A DNA stretch of 11,382 nt from Acidobacteriota bacterium (GCA_013696385.1 JACCYR010000319.1:1-11382); one strand, 5' to 3'. Positions 1 through 6,690 are shown, numbered from the stretch's first letter. Notes: generated by a model from the sequence alone, not told the origin. Program-made: numbers and translations.

Positions 1-1
1 A

Positions 2-2134
2 GGCAAACAAAAAACTTTAGAAGCAAAATTCGATGCTTCGCTGAAAAAGGAGAATCTACGTGAATGGATGAAGCGATTATCGGCGCGTCCGCATCACGTC
101 GGTTCGCCTTACGATAAAGAAAACGCCAAATTTATTGCGTCTTTGTTCAAATCGTGGGGCTACGACACAAACATTGAGCAATTCGATGTTTTATTTCCCA
201 CGCCGAAAACCCGCGTTTTGGAAATGATTTCGTCCGAAAAGTTCACGGCGAAACTAGAAGAACCAAATTTGAAAGAAGATTCAACCTCAAATCAAAAAAG
301 CGAACAGCTTCCGACTTATAACGCTTATTCGATTGACGGCGATGTTACCGGCGACCTTGTTTTTGTTAATTACGGCATTCCCGCCGATTATGAAGAACTG
401 GAAAAACGAGGCATTGATGTCAAAGGCAAAATCGTGATTGCTAAATACGGCGGCTCGTGGCGCGGTATCAAGCCGAAAGTTGCGGCGGAACACGGCGCAA
501 TCGGCTGTTTAATTTATTCCGACCCGAAAGATGACGGCTTTTTTCAAGGCGACGTTTATCCGAAAGGAGCGTATCGCAACGAAAACGGCGCACAACGCGG
601 TTCGGTTTCCGATATGCCGGTTTTTCCGGGCGACCCGTTAACACCGAATGTCGGGGCAATTAAAGGTGCGAAAAGATTAAATCTGAAAGACGCGCCGACG
701 CTGACGAAAATTCCGGTTTTGCCGATTTCATACAGCGACGCACTGCCGCTTTTGCGAAATTTGGGCGGCGCGGTTGCGCCCGAAAATTGGCGCGGCGCGT
801 TGCCGATAACTTATCATCTTGGCGGCACAGGCGCGGTAAAAGTTCATCTTAAACTCGAATTTAATTGGGACACAAAAACGATTTACGATGTGATTGCGAA
901 ATTAAACGGCACGGAACGTCCCGACGAATGGATTATTCGCGGCAATCATCACGATGCATGGGTCAACGGCGCGGACGACCCAATTAGCGGGCTGGTTGCT
1001 CTAATGGAAGAAGCGCGTGGCGTTGCCGAACTCGCAAAAACAGGTCGAAAACCTAAACGCACAATTGTTTATGCGGCTTGGGACGGCGAAGAACCAGGAC
1101 TTTTGGGTTCAACCGAATGGGCGGAAACACACGCCGCAATGCTCAAAGACAAAGCCGCCGTTTATATCAATTCCGATTCAAATGGACGCGGTTTTCTTGG
1201 CATTGGCGGTTCGCACACGCTCGAAAAATTTATGAACGAAGTGGCGCGAGATGTGCAAGACCCGCAAACAAAACTTTCCGTCTTGGAACGCCGACGCGCT
1301 CGACAGATGGTTGACGGCTCGCCAACCGTGAAAAAAGAAACAAAAGAACGCAAAGATTTACGAATCTCCGCGCTTGGTTCAGGTTCGGATTACACGCCAT
1401 TTTTGCAGCATCTCGGCATCGCTTCGCTCAACATCGGTTTTGGCGGCGAAGACGGCGGCGGTTCTTATCATTCGATTTATGATTCGTTTGACCATTTTAC
1501 ACGATTTGGCGACCCAAATTTCGATTATGGAATCGCGCTGGCGAAAGTCTGCGGACGCACGACTCTGCGCTTGGCAAACGCCGACGTTTTGCCATTTGAA
1601 TTTACAAATTTTGCCGAAACGGTCGGGCAATATGTCAAAGAAGTTTTGAAATTGACCGACACAATGCGCGAAGAAACTGACGCGCTGAATCAAATGATAA
1701 AAGACGGCAGTTTGCTTGCCGTGCAAGACCCGAAAGAAACTTTTGTAATGCCGAAACCGAAAACCGATGTGCCATATCTGAACTTTGCGCCGCTGCAAAA
1801 CGCCCTGTCAAAATTGCAGGAAAGCGCGAAAAATTATCAAACGGCAACCAAAGATAGGCAAATTCCGCCGTCAACGCAAAAACAACTTAATAAAATTTTA
1901 ATGAACACGGAACGCATTTTAACTCGTGATGCAGGTTTGCCGCGCCGCGCGTGGTTCAAGCATCAGATTTATGCGCCCGGATTTTATACCGGCTACGGAG
2001 TGAAAACTCTGCCCGGCGTGCGCGAAGCGATTGAGCAAAGGAATTGGAAAGAAGCGGGCGAGCAAATTGAAATCGTCTCCAAAACAATTGAAAATTTTGC
2101 GGCTGAAATTGATAAGGCAGTGAAATTACTGTGA
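2..2134 (+). CDS. M28 family zinc metallopeptidase, glutamate carboxypeptidase II/TfR-like (5' partial)
   Basis: Predicted secreted or periplasmic di-zinc exopeptidase that removes residues from peptides. The frame is open to the window edge: 22 sensible residues (GKQKTLEAKFDASLKK...) precede the ATG at 68, so that ATG is internal and the real start with any signal peptide lies upstream. Numbered from that Met, a PA-type domain spans about 85-235 (KGKIVIAKYGG, GAIGCLIYSDP). The peptidase core spans about 270-500, and a helical TfR-type dimerisation domain about 560-688. All M28 metal and catalytic positions are present by eye alignment to GCPII: H294 (HHDAW), D304 (GADDP), E341/E342 (WDGEEPGLLGS), D370 (YINSD) and H468 (SYHSIYD). 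The GCPII arginine patch for acidic substrates is not conserved, so glutamate specificity should not be assumed. TGA stop; a hairpin follows 43 bases later. The family is certain, the substrate unknown. Confidence 0.95.
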   Translation, partial: GKQKTLEAKFDASLKKENLREWMKRLSARPHHVGSPYDKENAKFIASLFKSWGYDTNIEQFDVLFPTPKTRVLEMISSEKFTAKLEEPNLKEDSTSNQKSEQLPTYNAYSIDGDVTGDLVFVNYGIPADYEELEKRGIDVKGKIVIAKYGGSWRGIKPKVAAEHGAIGCLIYSDPKDDGFFQGDVYPKGAYRNENGAQRGSVSDMPVFPGDPLTPNVGAIKGAKRLNLKDAPTLTKIPVLPISYSDALPLLRNLGGAVAPENWRGALPITYHLGGTGAVKVHLKLEFNWDTKTIYDVIAKLNGTERPDEWIIRGNHHDAWVNGADDPISGLVALMEEARGVAELAKTGRKPKRTIVYAAWDGEEPGLLGSTEWAETHAAMLKDKAAVYINSDSNGRGFLGIGGSHTLEKFMNEVARDVQDPQTKLSVLERRRARQMVDGSPTVKKETKERKDLRISALGSGSDYTPFLQHLGIASLNIGFGGEDGGGSYHSIYDSFDHFTRFGDPNFDYGIALAKVCGRTTLRLANADVLPFEFTNFAETVGQYVKEVLKLTDTMREETDALNQMIKDGSLLAVQDPKETFVMPKPKTDVPYLNFAPLQNALSKLQESAKNYQTATKDRQIPPSTQKQLNKILMNTERILTRDAGLPRRAWFKHQIYAPGFYTGYGVKTLPGVREAIEQRNWKEAGEQIEIVSKTIENFAAEIDKAVKLL

Positions 2135-2177
2135 AAATTTGGTTGTCAAAATTTTATTTATTCACTGAAAATTAGTT

Positions 2178-2242
2178 TATAGTTCACAGTTGACAGTGAA
2201 TAGTTCAGATTATCAACTATTCACCGTCAACTGTGAACTATA
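2178..2242. repeat. Near-perfect 28-bp inverted repeat (hairpin) before the four-helix-bundle gene
   Basis: Left arm 2178-2205 begins TATAGTTCACAGTTGACAG and right arm 2215-2242 ends CAACTGTGAACTATA. The arms are complementary over 28 positions with one mismatch (A against C), and the loop is 9 bases (2206-2214). A further outer pair, ACTGAAA at 2164-2170 and TTTCAGT at 2243-2249, would extend the stem after a 7-base bulge. The right arm ends 15 bases before the ATG at 2258. No T-run follows, so it does not look like a standard intrinsic terminator. It resembles the REP/MITE-like palindromes common between bacterial genes; only one copy is in this window. Confidence 0.85.
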
Positions 2243-2257
2243 TTTCAGTTAAAAATT

Positions 2258-2611
2258 ATGAGCAAAAGTCTTGTGTTGGAGAAAGCAATTAAGTTTGCTT
2301 TGCGAATCGTCAAACTTTATCGCTATTTGTCCGACGAAAAGAATGAGTATGTTTTGAGCAAACAGATTCTAATTTCAGGAACTTACGTCGCCAAACGCGC
2401 TAAAGAAGCGACTCAATCCGAATCCAAACAAGGTTTTGTTAACGAAATGCACATCGCGTTGAAAAGAGCTTCGGAAACCGAATTTTGGTTAATGATTTTG
2501 CACGAAGGCGAATTTCTCGACGAAAAACCTTATGATTCAATGAACAACGATTGCGTCGAACTTATTAAAATGTTGACTTCTATCGTCAAAACTTCTAAAG
2601 AAAATGTCTGA
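2258..2611 (+). CDS. Four-helix-bundle protein of the 23S rRNA intervening-sequence / Avd-like family
   Basis: A 117-residue, all-helical protein. The pattern is that of the four-helix-bundle family found in 23S rRNA intervening sequences and in the Avd accessory protein of diversity-generating retroelements. Helix 1 is about 5-28 (KAIKFALRIVKLYRYL). Helix 2 runs from about 30 and includes LSKQILISGTYVAKRAKEA. The family-typical stretch KQGFVNEMHIALKRASETEFWL covers about 59-80, and the last helix about 90-113. Family members bind nucleic acid through basic surfaces or act as adaptors; the cellular role of free-standing copies is largely unknown. There is no Shine-Dalgarno sequence before the ATG, and a long hairpin ends 15 bases upstream. 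The stop overlaps the next ATG by 8 bases, suggesting translational coupling to the enoyl-CoA hydratase-like gene. No reverse transcriptase, template repeat or rRNA is visible, so a DGR or rRNA-IVS role is not supported here. Confidence 0.85.
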   Translation: MSKSLVLEKAIKFALRIVKLYRYLSDEKNEYVLSKQILISGTYVAKRAKEATQSESKQGFVNEMHIALKRASETEFWLMILHEGEFLDEKPYDSMNNDCVELIKMLTSIVKTSKENV

Positions 2612-3359
2612 AATTTTAACCGCCGTCGAAAACGCGATTTTTTCTCTAACATTAAACCGTCCCAAAAAGCGTAATGCTTTGAACGATGCTTTAATAAATG
2701 AGTTAAAAAATGCTTTGCGCCAAGCCGATAAAGACGAAAATTTATGTGCAATCGTCATCAAAGGCGCGGGCAAAGATTTTTGTTCGGGCGCGGATTTATC
2801 GGCATTGCAGAAAATTTCCGAAAGTTCGGTTTTGGAAAACTTGGCAGACGCTGAAAATTTGATGGAACTATTTTCTTTAATCAGAAAAATAAAAATTCCC
2901 GTCGTTGCGGCAGTTCACGGTCGCGCTTTAGCCGGCGGTTGCGGTTTGGCGACGGCTTGCGATGTTGTTCTGGCTTCAAACACGGCGCGTTTTGGTTATC
3001 CGGAAGTTAAAATTGGTTTTGTTCCGGCGATGGTGATGGCAATTCTACGGCGCAATCTATCGGAAAAACGCTCATTTGAATTGATTACCAAAGGTTTTGA
3101 TTTTTCCGCCGAAGAAGCCGAAAAATTCGGTTTGATAAATCACGTCTTCCCTCATGAGACTTTTGAAAAGGATGTTTTGGAATTTGCCAACGAATACACA
3201 AAAGTCAGCCGTTCAGCCGTTATTTTGTCAAAGAAACTACTTTATCAAATGGACGGAATGACGTTTGACGCGGCACTCGAAACGGGCGCGGAAGTCAACA
3301 CGATTGCGCGTTTGACCGAAGACTGCAAGCGCGGAATTGTTGAATTTTTAAATAAATAA
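2604..3359 (+). CDS. Enoyl-CoA hydratase/isomerase (crotonase) family protein
   Basis: A 251-residue cytosolic crotonase-fold protein, full length for the family (about 250-265). It should act on an acyl-CoA thioester, by hydration or double-bond isomerisation in fatty-acid or branched-chain amino-acid breakdown. Visible landmarks are the NRPKKRNAL N-terminal motif (18-26), the first oxyanion-hole segment GKDFCSGADL (56-65), the second oxyanion-hole segment HGRALAGGCGLATACD (105-120), and YPEVKIGFVPA (132-142). E134 matches the second catalytic Glu of rat enoyl-CoA hydratase (E164). The position of the first catalytic Glu (E144) is Gly114. That substitution, together with GFVPAMV, is reminiscent of LiuC-type methylglutaconyl-CoA hydratases and of isomerases that use one Glu. 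The ATG overlaps the upstream stop by 8 bases, so the gene probably has no independent ribosome entry. The family is certain, the substrate unresolved. Confidence 0.93.
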   Translation: MSEILTAVENAIFSLTLNRPKKRNALNDALINELKNALRQADKDENLCAIVIKGAGKDFCSGADLSALQKISESSVLENLADAENLMELFSLIRKIKIPVVAAVHGRALAGGCGLATACDVVLASNTARFGYPEVKIGFVPAMVMAILRRNLSEKRSFELITKGFDFSAEEAEKFGLINHVFPHETFEKDVLEFANEYTKVSRSAVILSKKLLYQMDGMTFDAALETGAEVNTIARLTEDCKRGIVEFLNK

Positions 3360-3367
3360 GGAGAAAA

Positions 3368-3682
3368 ATGATAATAACAACCGGAAATGAAGTGGCGGGA
3401 AAAGAAATTGCCGAATACTTGGGTATCGTGCGCGGGATTGTCGTGCGGGCGACGGGCATCGGGCGCGGGATTGTCGGCGGTTTGAAATCAATTGTGGGCG
3501 GAAATATCGAAGAATTTACGCATGTTTGCGAAAACGCGCGGCTCGAAGCGTTTAACCGAATGGCGCAGCACGCAAACGCGATTGGCGCGGACGCGATTAT
3601 CGGAATGCGCTATGATGCAACCGAATTTTCGCAAGGCTCAACCGAAGTTTTGGCTTACGGCACGGCGGTTAAACTCCGCTAG
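3368..3682 (+). CDS. YbjQ/UPF0145 family protein
   Basis: A 104-residue protein matching the YbjQ/UPF0145 (DUF74) family in length and motifs. The order is the N-terminal TTGNEVAGKEIAEYLGIVRG, then a Gly-rich segment TGIGRGIVGGLKSIVGG (29-45), then an Ala-rich helix ENARLEAFNRMAQHANAIGA (55-74), then DAIIGMRYDATE (75-86) and the closing strand TEVLAYGTAVKL. The family forms small soluble oligomers, sometimes called heavy-metal-binding-like, but has no proven biochemical function. An AAGGAGAA ribosome-binding site (3358-3365) overlaps the stop codon of the enoyl-CoA hydratase-like gene and lies just before the ATG. This makes it the third gene of a compact unit starting at 2258. I see no plus-strand terminator after the TAG stop. 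Confidence 0.93.
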   Translation: MIITTGNEVAGKEIAEYLGIVRGIVVRATGIGRGIVGGLKSIVGGNIEEFTHVCENARLEAFNRMAQHANAIGADAIIGMRYDATEFSQGSTEVLAYGTAVKLR

Positions 3683-3773
3683 ATTTTTCACGTCCGAAAG
3701 TTATTTTGTAAAGTTCAATTGCTTCGATGATAATTTCAAACGCTTTTTCGCGTCCGTATCTAAAAACCTTTCT

Positions 3774-3802
3774 AAAAAAAAGCTGCTTGTTTGGGCAGCT
3801 TT
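3774..3802 (-). terminator. Intrinsic terminator of the CrtC-like gene
   Basis: Read on the minus strand, an 8-bp perfect stem (AAAGCTGC at 3802-3795, GCAGCTTT at 3786-3779) with an 8-base loop is followed by an unbroken run of eight T (3781-3774, partly overlapping the stem). It lies 35 bases downstream of the minus-strand stop at 3837. On the plus strand only three T follow, so it would work poorly for the YbjQ-like unit. Confidence 0.8.
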
Positions 3803-3836
3803 GATTGTGATAACAAAACAAAAAGAGAATTTCTTT

Positions 3837-4955
3837 TCACGGTAGTAAAGAACCTTTTCCTTCCCTGCCGATTCGCATATTCGTCAGCCAATCGAGCCAA
3901 CGATATTTTAAGGCTTTCGGCGAGAGAGATTCGGTTATCCCGACGGCTTTGCGCGGTTTGCCGTCGCGCAGGGTTAGCGTCATTTCGCTTAGAAAACGCA
4001 GGTAAAAGAAACTTGAATCAATGATTTTCGACTGCTCAACATGCAGGCTAATATTGTCTTTGGCAGTAAGGCGCAGACGAGTCGGATATTTTATGCCGAA
4101 CTTATCGCGGTTAAAACTCTGCTGCTCGTAATCGGAATCGTGGTCGCGTAACGCGCCGTCGCGCACGGTAAAAAGTTTTGTCGTCGGATTGGCTTCACCC
4201 ATTTCTTTGTAACGGTAAAATATGGCGGTTGCATCGGCAAAATGGGCGCGTCCCCATTGCCATTCGGAAACGGTTTCGGGCAGCCAGCGATTGTCGAAAT
4301 TGTGGTCGTGATAGCCCGTTCCGCGAAAATGAACAACATCTTCGGGTTTGCTCTTATCGTCCGTAATACTGATTCTGCCGGTTACGTCCGCTCGCGCCAC
4401 AACCAGATTCCAGACGTGCGAATCATTCTTGTTTAAGATTTTATCCGGCAAAAAGTCGCTTTCAATCGAAAGCCATTCAAAATGTGCTTCGAGGTGACGG
4501 TTTTTGCGGAGTTTGGCGTTGATCGAAAGAATATAGCCCGAACCATAAGGCGCAGATTCGAGCCGAAAAAAATTTCCACCCATCTGACACGAAGGCTTGT
4601 CTTGGCTTGCCGTAAAATCTTCGGGTAAAAATTCGTTAATGGCACGATAAACCGGCTTGCCGTCGCGGTAATATGTAAAAGCAAGAGCAGGAAAACAATT
4701 ATTGTATTGCAGAGTTTTTCTTTTGAGGAGTTTGTCTGCAAATTTATAATGCTTTCGGTTGACTGAATTGTAACGCGGCGAAAAAATGAAGTTATCGAGA
4801 AAAATTATCACCACCGCGTCGCGCCCATCTTCGCTGAGTGCGTCAAAATACCACCACTCAAAGGCTTGCGGGCTGGTTTTCGGCTGCCAAACATCTGCCT
4901 TGATACTGGAAGTAAAAGAAAATTTCTCAGCTAATATCTGTTTGGGTGCATTCAT
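3837..4955 (-). CDS. CrtC-like (carotenoid 1,2-hydratase family) lipocalin-fold protein
   Basis: A 372-residue protein from the ATG at 4955. An in-frame TTG at 5036 would add 27 residues, but those codons run through the terminator at 4984-5026, so the internal ATG is preferred. A weak GGCGGA lies about 10 bases upstream. Landmarks of the hydroxyneurosporene synthase/CrtC family are FEWWYFDALSEDGRDAVV at about 32-49 and SPRYN at about 59, then HVWNLVVARADVTGRI (about 180-195) and FRGTGYHDHNFDNRW (about 210-224), followed by WQWGRAHFADATAIFYRY. In CrtC this family adds water to carotenoid end groups using a conserved His/Asp-containing pocket. The HDHN motif is kept here. No carotenoid genes (crtB, crtI, crtD) are nearby and there is no clear signal peptide, so the substrate is open. 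Family assignment is good; carotenoid activity is only a possibility. Confidence 0.82.
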   Translation of the reverse strand: MNAPKQILAEKFSFTSSIKADVWQPKTSPQAFEWWYFDALSEDGRDAVVIIFLDNFIFSPRYNSVNRKHYKFADKLLKRKTLQYNNCFPALAFTYYRDGKPVYRAINEFLPEDFTASQDKPSCQMGGNFFRLESAPYGSGYILSINAKLRKNRHLEAHFEWLSIESDFLPDKILNKNDSHVWNLVVARADVTGRISITDDKSKPEDVVHFRGTGYHDHNFDNRWLPETVSEWQWGRAHFADATAIFYRYKEMGEANPTTKLFTVRDGALRDHDSDYEQQSFNRDKFGIKYPTRLRLTAKDNISLHVEQSKIIDSSFFYLRFLSEMTLTLRDGKPRKAVGITESLSPKALKYRWLDWLTNMRIGREGKGSLLP

Positions 4956-4983
4956 CGGTAACAAATCCGCCGGAAATAGATTT

Positions 4984-5026
4984 AAAAAACAAAAGCCTGA
5001 ATGAATTAGGCTAACTTCTCTCAGGC
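4984..5026 (-). terminator. Intrinsic terminator after the secreted repeat protein, with two possible stems
   Basis: On the minus strand GCCTGA (5026-5021) can pair with TCAGGC (5000-4995), followed by TTTTGTTTTTT (4994-4984). A second, closer partner AGCCT (5012-5008) can pair with AGGCT (4998-4994) in the same 3' arm. It starts 26 bases beyond the stop at 5052 and ends 28 bases before the ATG of the CrtC-like gene at 4955, so it terminates the upstream gene or attenuates read-through into the next one. Confidence 0.65.
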
Positions 5027-5051
5027 ATAATGTCAAAAATTTTCCGGTAAA

Positions 5052-5990
5052 TTACATTGAATTTGGGTCGGGCAACGGTGTTTTCATGATGTTATTGAGA
5101 TATTCATCCATTCCCGGATCGTTTGGTTTAATGAATTTGTAAATTTCGGCATAGCGTTGCTTCCAAGCATTTGTGCTTGGATTATTTTCGGCTTGAGCGA
5201 TTTTCACCGTGCGGGCGTAGGCATCAAGCATTCGATTAATTATTTTTTCAAGATTTGCGCTATCGGTCTTCATCGCAGCATCTGTCTGCGTTTTTTTACC
5301 GTGTTTGGCTTCAAAATCCTTCGCCGCTTTTTCATATTCTTTTTCGTAATTGAAGGCAATAATATAATACGGATAAGAAGTATTTTTGATTTTCGATTCG
5401 TATTGCAGCGATTTATAAAAATTCTGAGCGGCTTCTTTCGCGTCTGTTTCAAGCATAAAACTTCCGATAATGTAATACATCAAAGCCGTTGCTTCGGCTT
5501 GGTCTTTGAATGGCTGAAAATTTTTCGGCAATTTTCCCGCATCAAGCAGACTCAAGGTTTGTTTAGCATATTTGACGGAATCTGCGCTGAAAGATTTGTC
5601 TTTATTCTTGGTCAATGCCTCGTAGCCGCCGTAAGCCAAATTCATTGTAATATACGAATTTTCAGGTTCCTGCGCCAAGATTTCTTTGCCAAGCACATAG
5701 GCTTCGGCGGTTTTGCCTTCGTCTATTTTTTTATTTAGCATCGCGGTGCGATACTTTTCGACAAAGTCTTTGGTTTTTGTTACCTTCTCATCTTTATCGC
5801 TACCGTATTGAGCCAGAAAATCTTTACTCATTTGATAAGCCTTTTCAAGGTCTTCAGGTTTTTTTGTCTGCGACATTTTGGCTATTTTGCCGAAAAGTTC
5901 ATCTTTTGACTGTTTGCCTTGGGCTGATGCCGTTAGGGTTAAAGCGGTTGTTAAAATTGACAGACAAATAAGAAACGCAAATTTTTTCAT
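5052..5990 (-). CDS. Secreted TPR-like helical repeat protein of unknown function
   Basis: A 312-residue exported protein. It has a clear signal peptide: MKK, hydrophobic core FAFLICLSILTTALTL, and a likely cleavage ASA|Q after residue 23. The mature part is Lys- and Ala-rich and almost entirely helical, with TPR-like helix pairs. Examples are LEKAYQMSKDFLAQYG (about 48-63), AEAYVLGKEILAQEPENSYITMNLAYGGYEAL (about 100-131), ALMYYIIGSFMLETDAKEAAQNFYKSLQYE (about 169-198) and YPYYIIAFNYEKEYEKAAKDF (about 206-226). Such proteins usually act as periplasmic scaffolds, but no partner can be named. It has a good ribosome-binding site, AGGAG at 6004-6000 read on the minus strand, 9 bases from the ATG. 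The gene ends 26 bases before a terminator, so it is probably monocistronic. The family name is by fold impression, not a recognised ortholog. Confidence 0.85.
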   Translation of the reverse strand: MKKFAFLICLSILTTALTLTASAQGKQSKDELFGKIAKMSQTKKPEDLEKAYQMSKDFLAQYGSDKDEKVTKTKDFVEKYRTAMLNKKIDEGKTAEAYVLGKEILAQEPENSYITMNLAYGGYEALTKNKDKSFSADSVKYAKQTLSLLDAGKLPKNFQPFKDQAEATALMYYIIGSFMLETDAKEAAQNFYKSLQYESKIKNTSYPYYIIAFNYEKEYEKAAKDFEAKHGKKTQTDAAMKTDSANLEKIINRMLDAYARTVKIAQAENNPSTNAWKQRYAEIYKFIKPNDPGMDEYLNNIMKTPLPDPNSM

Positions 5991-6019
5991 TATAAAAATC
6001 TCCTAAAGTAGCACTTTGT

Positions 6020-6049
6020 AATCTAAATTTTTAAAGTTTTGAGTTCCAA
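6020..6049 (-). promoter_or_regulatory. Possible sigma70-type promoter of the secreted repeat protein
   Basis: Read on the minus strand, TTGGAA (6049-6044, four of six matches to TTGACA) and TAGATT (6025-6020, four of six to TATAAT) are separated by 18 bases. Transcription would start near 6013, about 20 bases before the ATG at 5990, leaving room for the AGGAG site. The -35 box would lie inside the left arm of the palindrome at 6036-6090. The match is modest, and acidobacterial promoters are poorly defined. Confidence 0.25.
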
Positions 6050-6090
6050 CTTTAGTTGGCGAAAAGCCAACTAAAGTTGGAACTCAAAAC
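6036..6090. repeat. Perfect 25-bp palindrome, copy 1 of a dispersed repeat
   Basis: Arms 6036-6060 and 6066-6090 are perfectly complementary over 25 bp around the loop GAAAA. Each arm holds its own smaller palindrome CCAACT-TT-AGTTGG, so the strand can fold as one long hairpin or as two small hairpins. The core GAGTTCCAACTTTAGTTGG occurs again, in both orientations, at 7867-7930. An outer weak inverted repeat, GTAATCTAAA (6018-6027) and TTTAGATTAC (6117-6126), encloses this copy. It sits between two divergently transcribed genes, so it is not acting as a terminator between convergent genes here. Confidence 0.92.
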
Positions 6091-6286
6091 GCTCGATGAT
6101 TCTCTAAGTGTCAAATTTTAGATTACGCAGCAATAGTATATAATTGAAATATATCAAAGCCCGTAATATGAAACAAATATCGAAGTGAAAAAATAAAATT
6201 TGGCAAACTTTTTTCTATAAAATGAATCTTTATGAATGAAAAGCGGCTCTCCCGAAAATTTTATCGGAAACGAATAAGGAGAATAA
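6091..6286 (+). other. AT-rich upstream region of the OB-fold lipoprotein gene
   Basis: No gene is supported here. The stretch is AT-rich and contains an exact TATAAT at 6139-6144 without a convincing -35 box at 17 bases, and a TATAAA at 6216-6221. Either could be a -10 element for the gene at 6287. The ribosome-binding site AAGGAGA at 6276-6282 is strong and fixes the start at 6287. Together with 5991-6090 this makes a divergent intergenic region of 296 bases. Confidence 0.35.
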
Positions 6287-6664
6287 ATGAAAAAGGAAAC
6301 AAAAGCGATATTATTGAGTTTGGTTCTTATGGTGGGAATCTTGATGGCGGCGTGTCCGAAACGCACGACCATTGCCGACATTGAAGCAAATCCGTCGAGA
6401 TTTTATGACAAAGATGTGGCGGTTGCCGGAACTGTGCAAAACAGCTACGGTGTTTCGATTCCTATCATCAGTAACGGACAAGGCGGCATCTATAAAGTGG
6501 ACGACGGGACGGGTTCAATTTGGGTAATGACCCGAAGAAGTGTTCCGTCAAAGGGAGCGCAACTCGGCATCAAAGGCAAAATCCAAAACGGCGTAAATTA
6601 TAACGGCAAAAACTACGGTTTGGTTTTGATTGAAGACGACCGCCGATTTAAGAACGGCAGGTAA
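6287..6664 (+). CDS. Small OB-fold-like lipoprotein
   Basis: A 125-residue protein with an N-terminal export signal: MKKETK, then hydrophobic AILLSLVLMVGILMAAC. Cys23 lies in a near-lipobox (L-M-A-A-C), so it is probably lipid-anchored to the envelope; Met at -3 is unusual but tolerated. Residues about 28-115 look like a single five-strand OB fold: TIADIEANPSRFYDKDVAVAG (strand 1), then GGIYKVDDGTGSIWVMTR (strands 2-3), QLGIKGKIQNG (strand 4) and YGLVLIED (strand 5). The phrase YDKDVAVAGTV followed by VDDGTGSIWV is typical of tRNA_anti-like or CcmE-like OB domains, which bind oligonucleotides, sugars or proteins. No ligand can be named. An excellent AAGGAGA site lies 4 bases before the ATG, and a strong terminator follows at 6691, so it is probably transcribed alone. 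Confidence 0.85.
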   Translation: MKKETKAILLSLVLMVGILMAACPKRTTIADIEANPSRFYDKDVAVAGTVQNSYGVSIPIISNGQGGIYKVDDGTGSIWVMTRRSVPSKGAQLGIKGKIQNGVNYNGKNYGLVLIEDDRRFKNGR

Positions 6665-6690
6665 ATTTTAGTCAATCAATGACAAACGGC

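Noticed and set aside
68..70. ATG at 68 as start of the M28 peptidase
   Set aside because: The frame is open upstream to base 2 with family-like sequence and no ribosome-binding site or signal peptide; it is an internal Met.
1379..1798. 139-residue minus-strand frame inside the peptidase gene
   Set aside because: Shadow of the strongly supported M28 gene; composition is not protein-like.
2258..2611. Diversity-generating retroelement or 23S rRNA intervening sequence context for the four-helix protein
   Set aside because: No reverse transcriptase, template/variable repeat pair or rRNA sequence is visible nearby.
4956..5036. TTG-initiated 27-residue N-terminal extension of the CrtC-like protein
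   Set aside because: The codons run through the terminator hairpin and T-run at 4984-5026 and the residues do not look like a family N-terminus; the ATG at 4955 is the better start.
5157..5738. 193-residue plus-strand reading frame rich in Phe, Ile and Arg
   Set aside because: It is antisense to the Lys/Ala-rich secreted repeat gene, whose complement gives such composition; no ribosome-binding site, no recognisable motif.
6139..6169. Full sigma70 promoter with TTGAAA at 6144 and TAATAT at 6164
   Set aside because: The spacer is only 14 bases, too short for a normal promoter; kept only as a weak note on the AT-rich upstream region.
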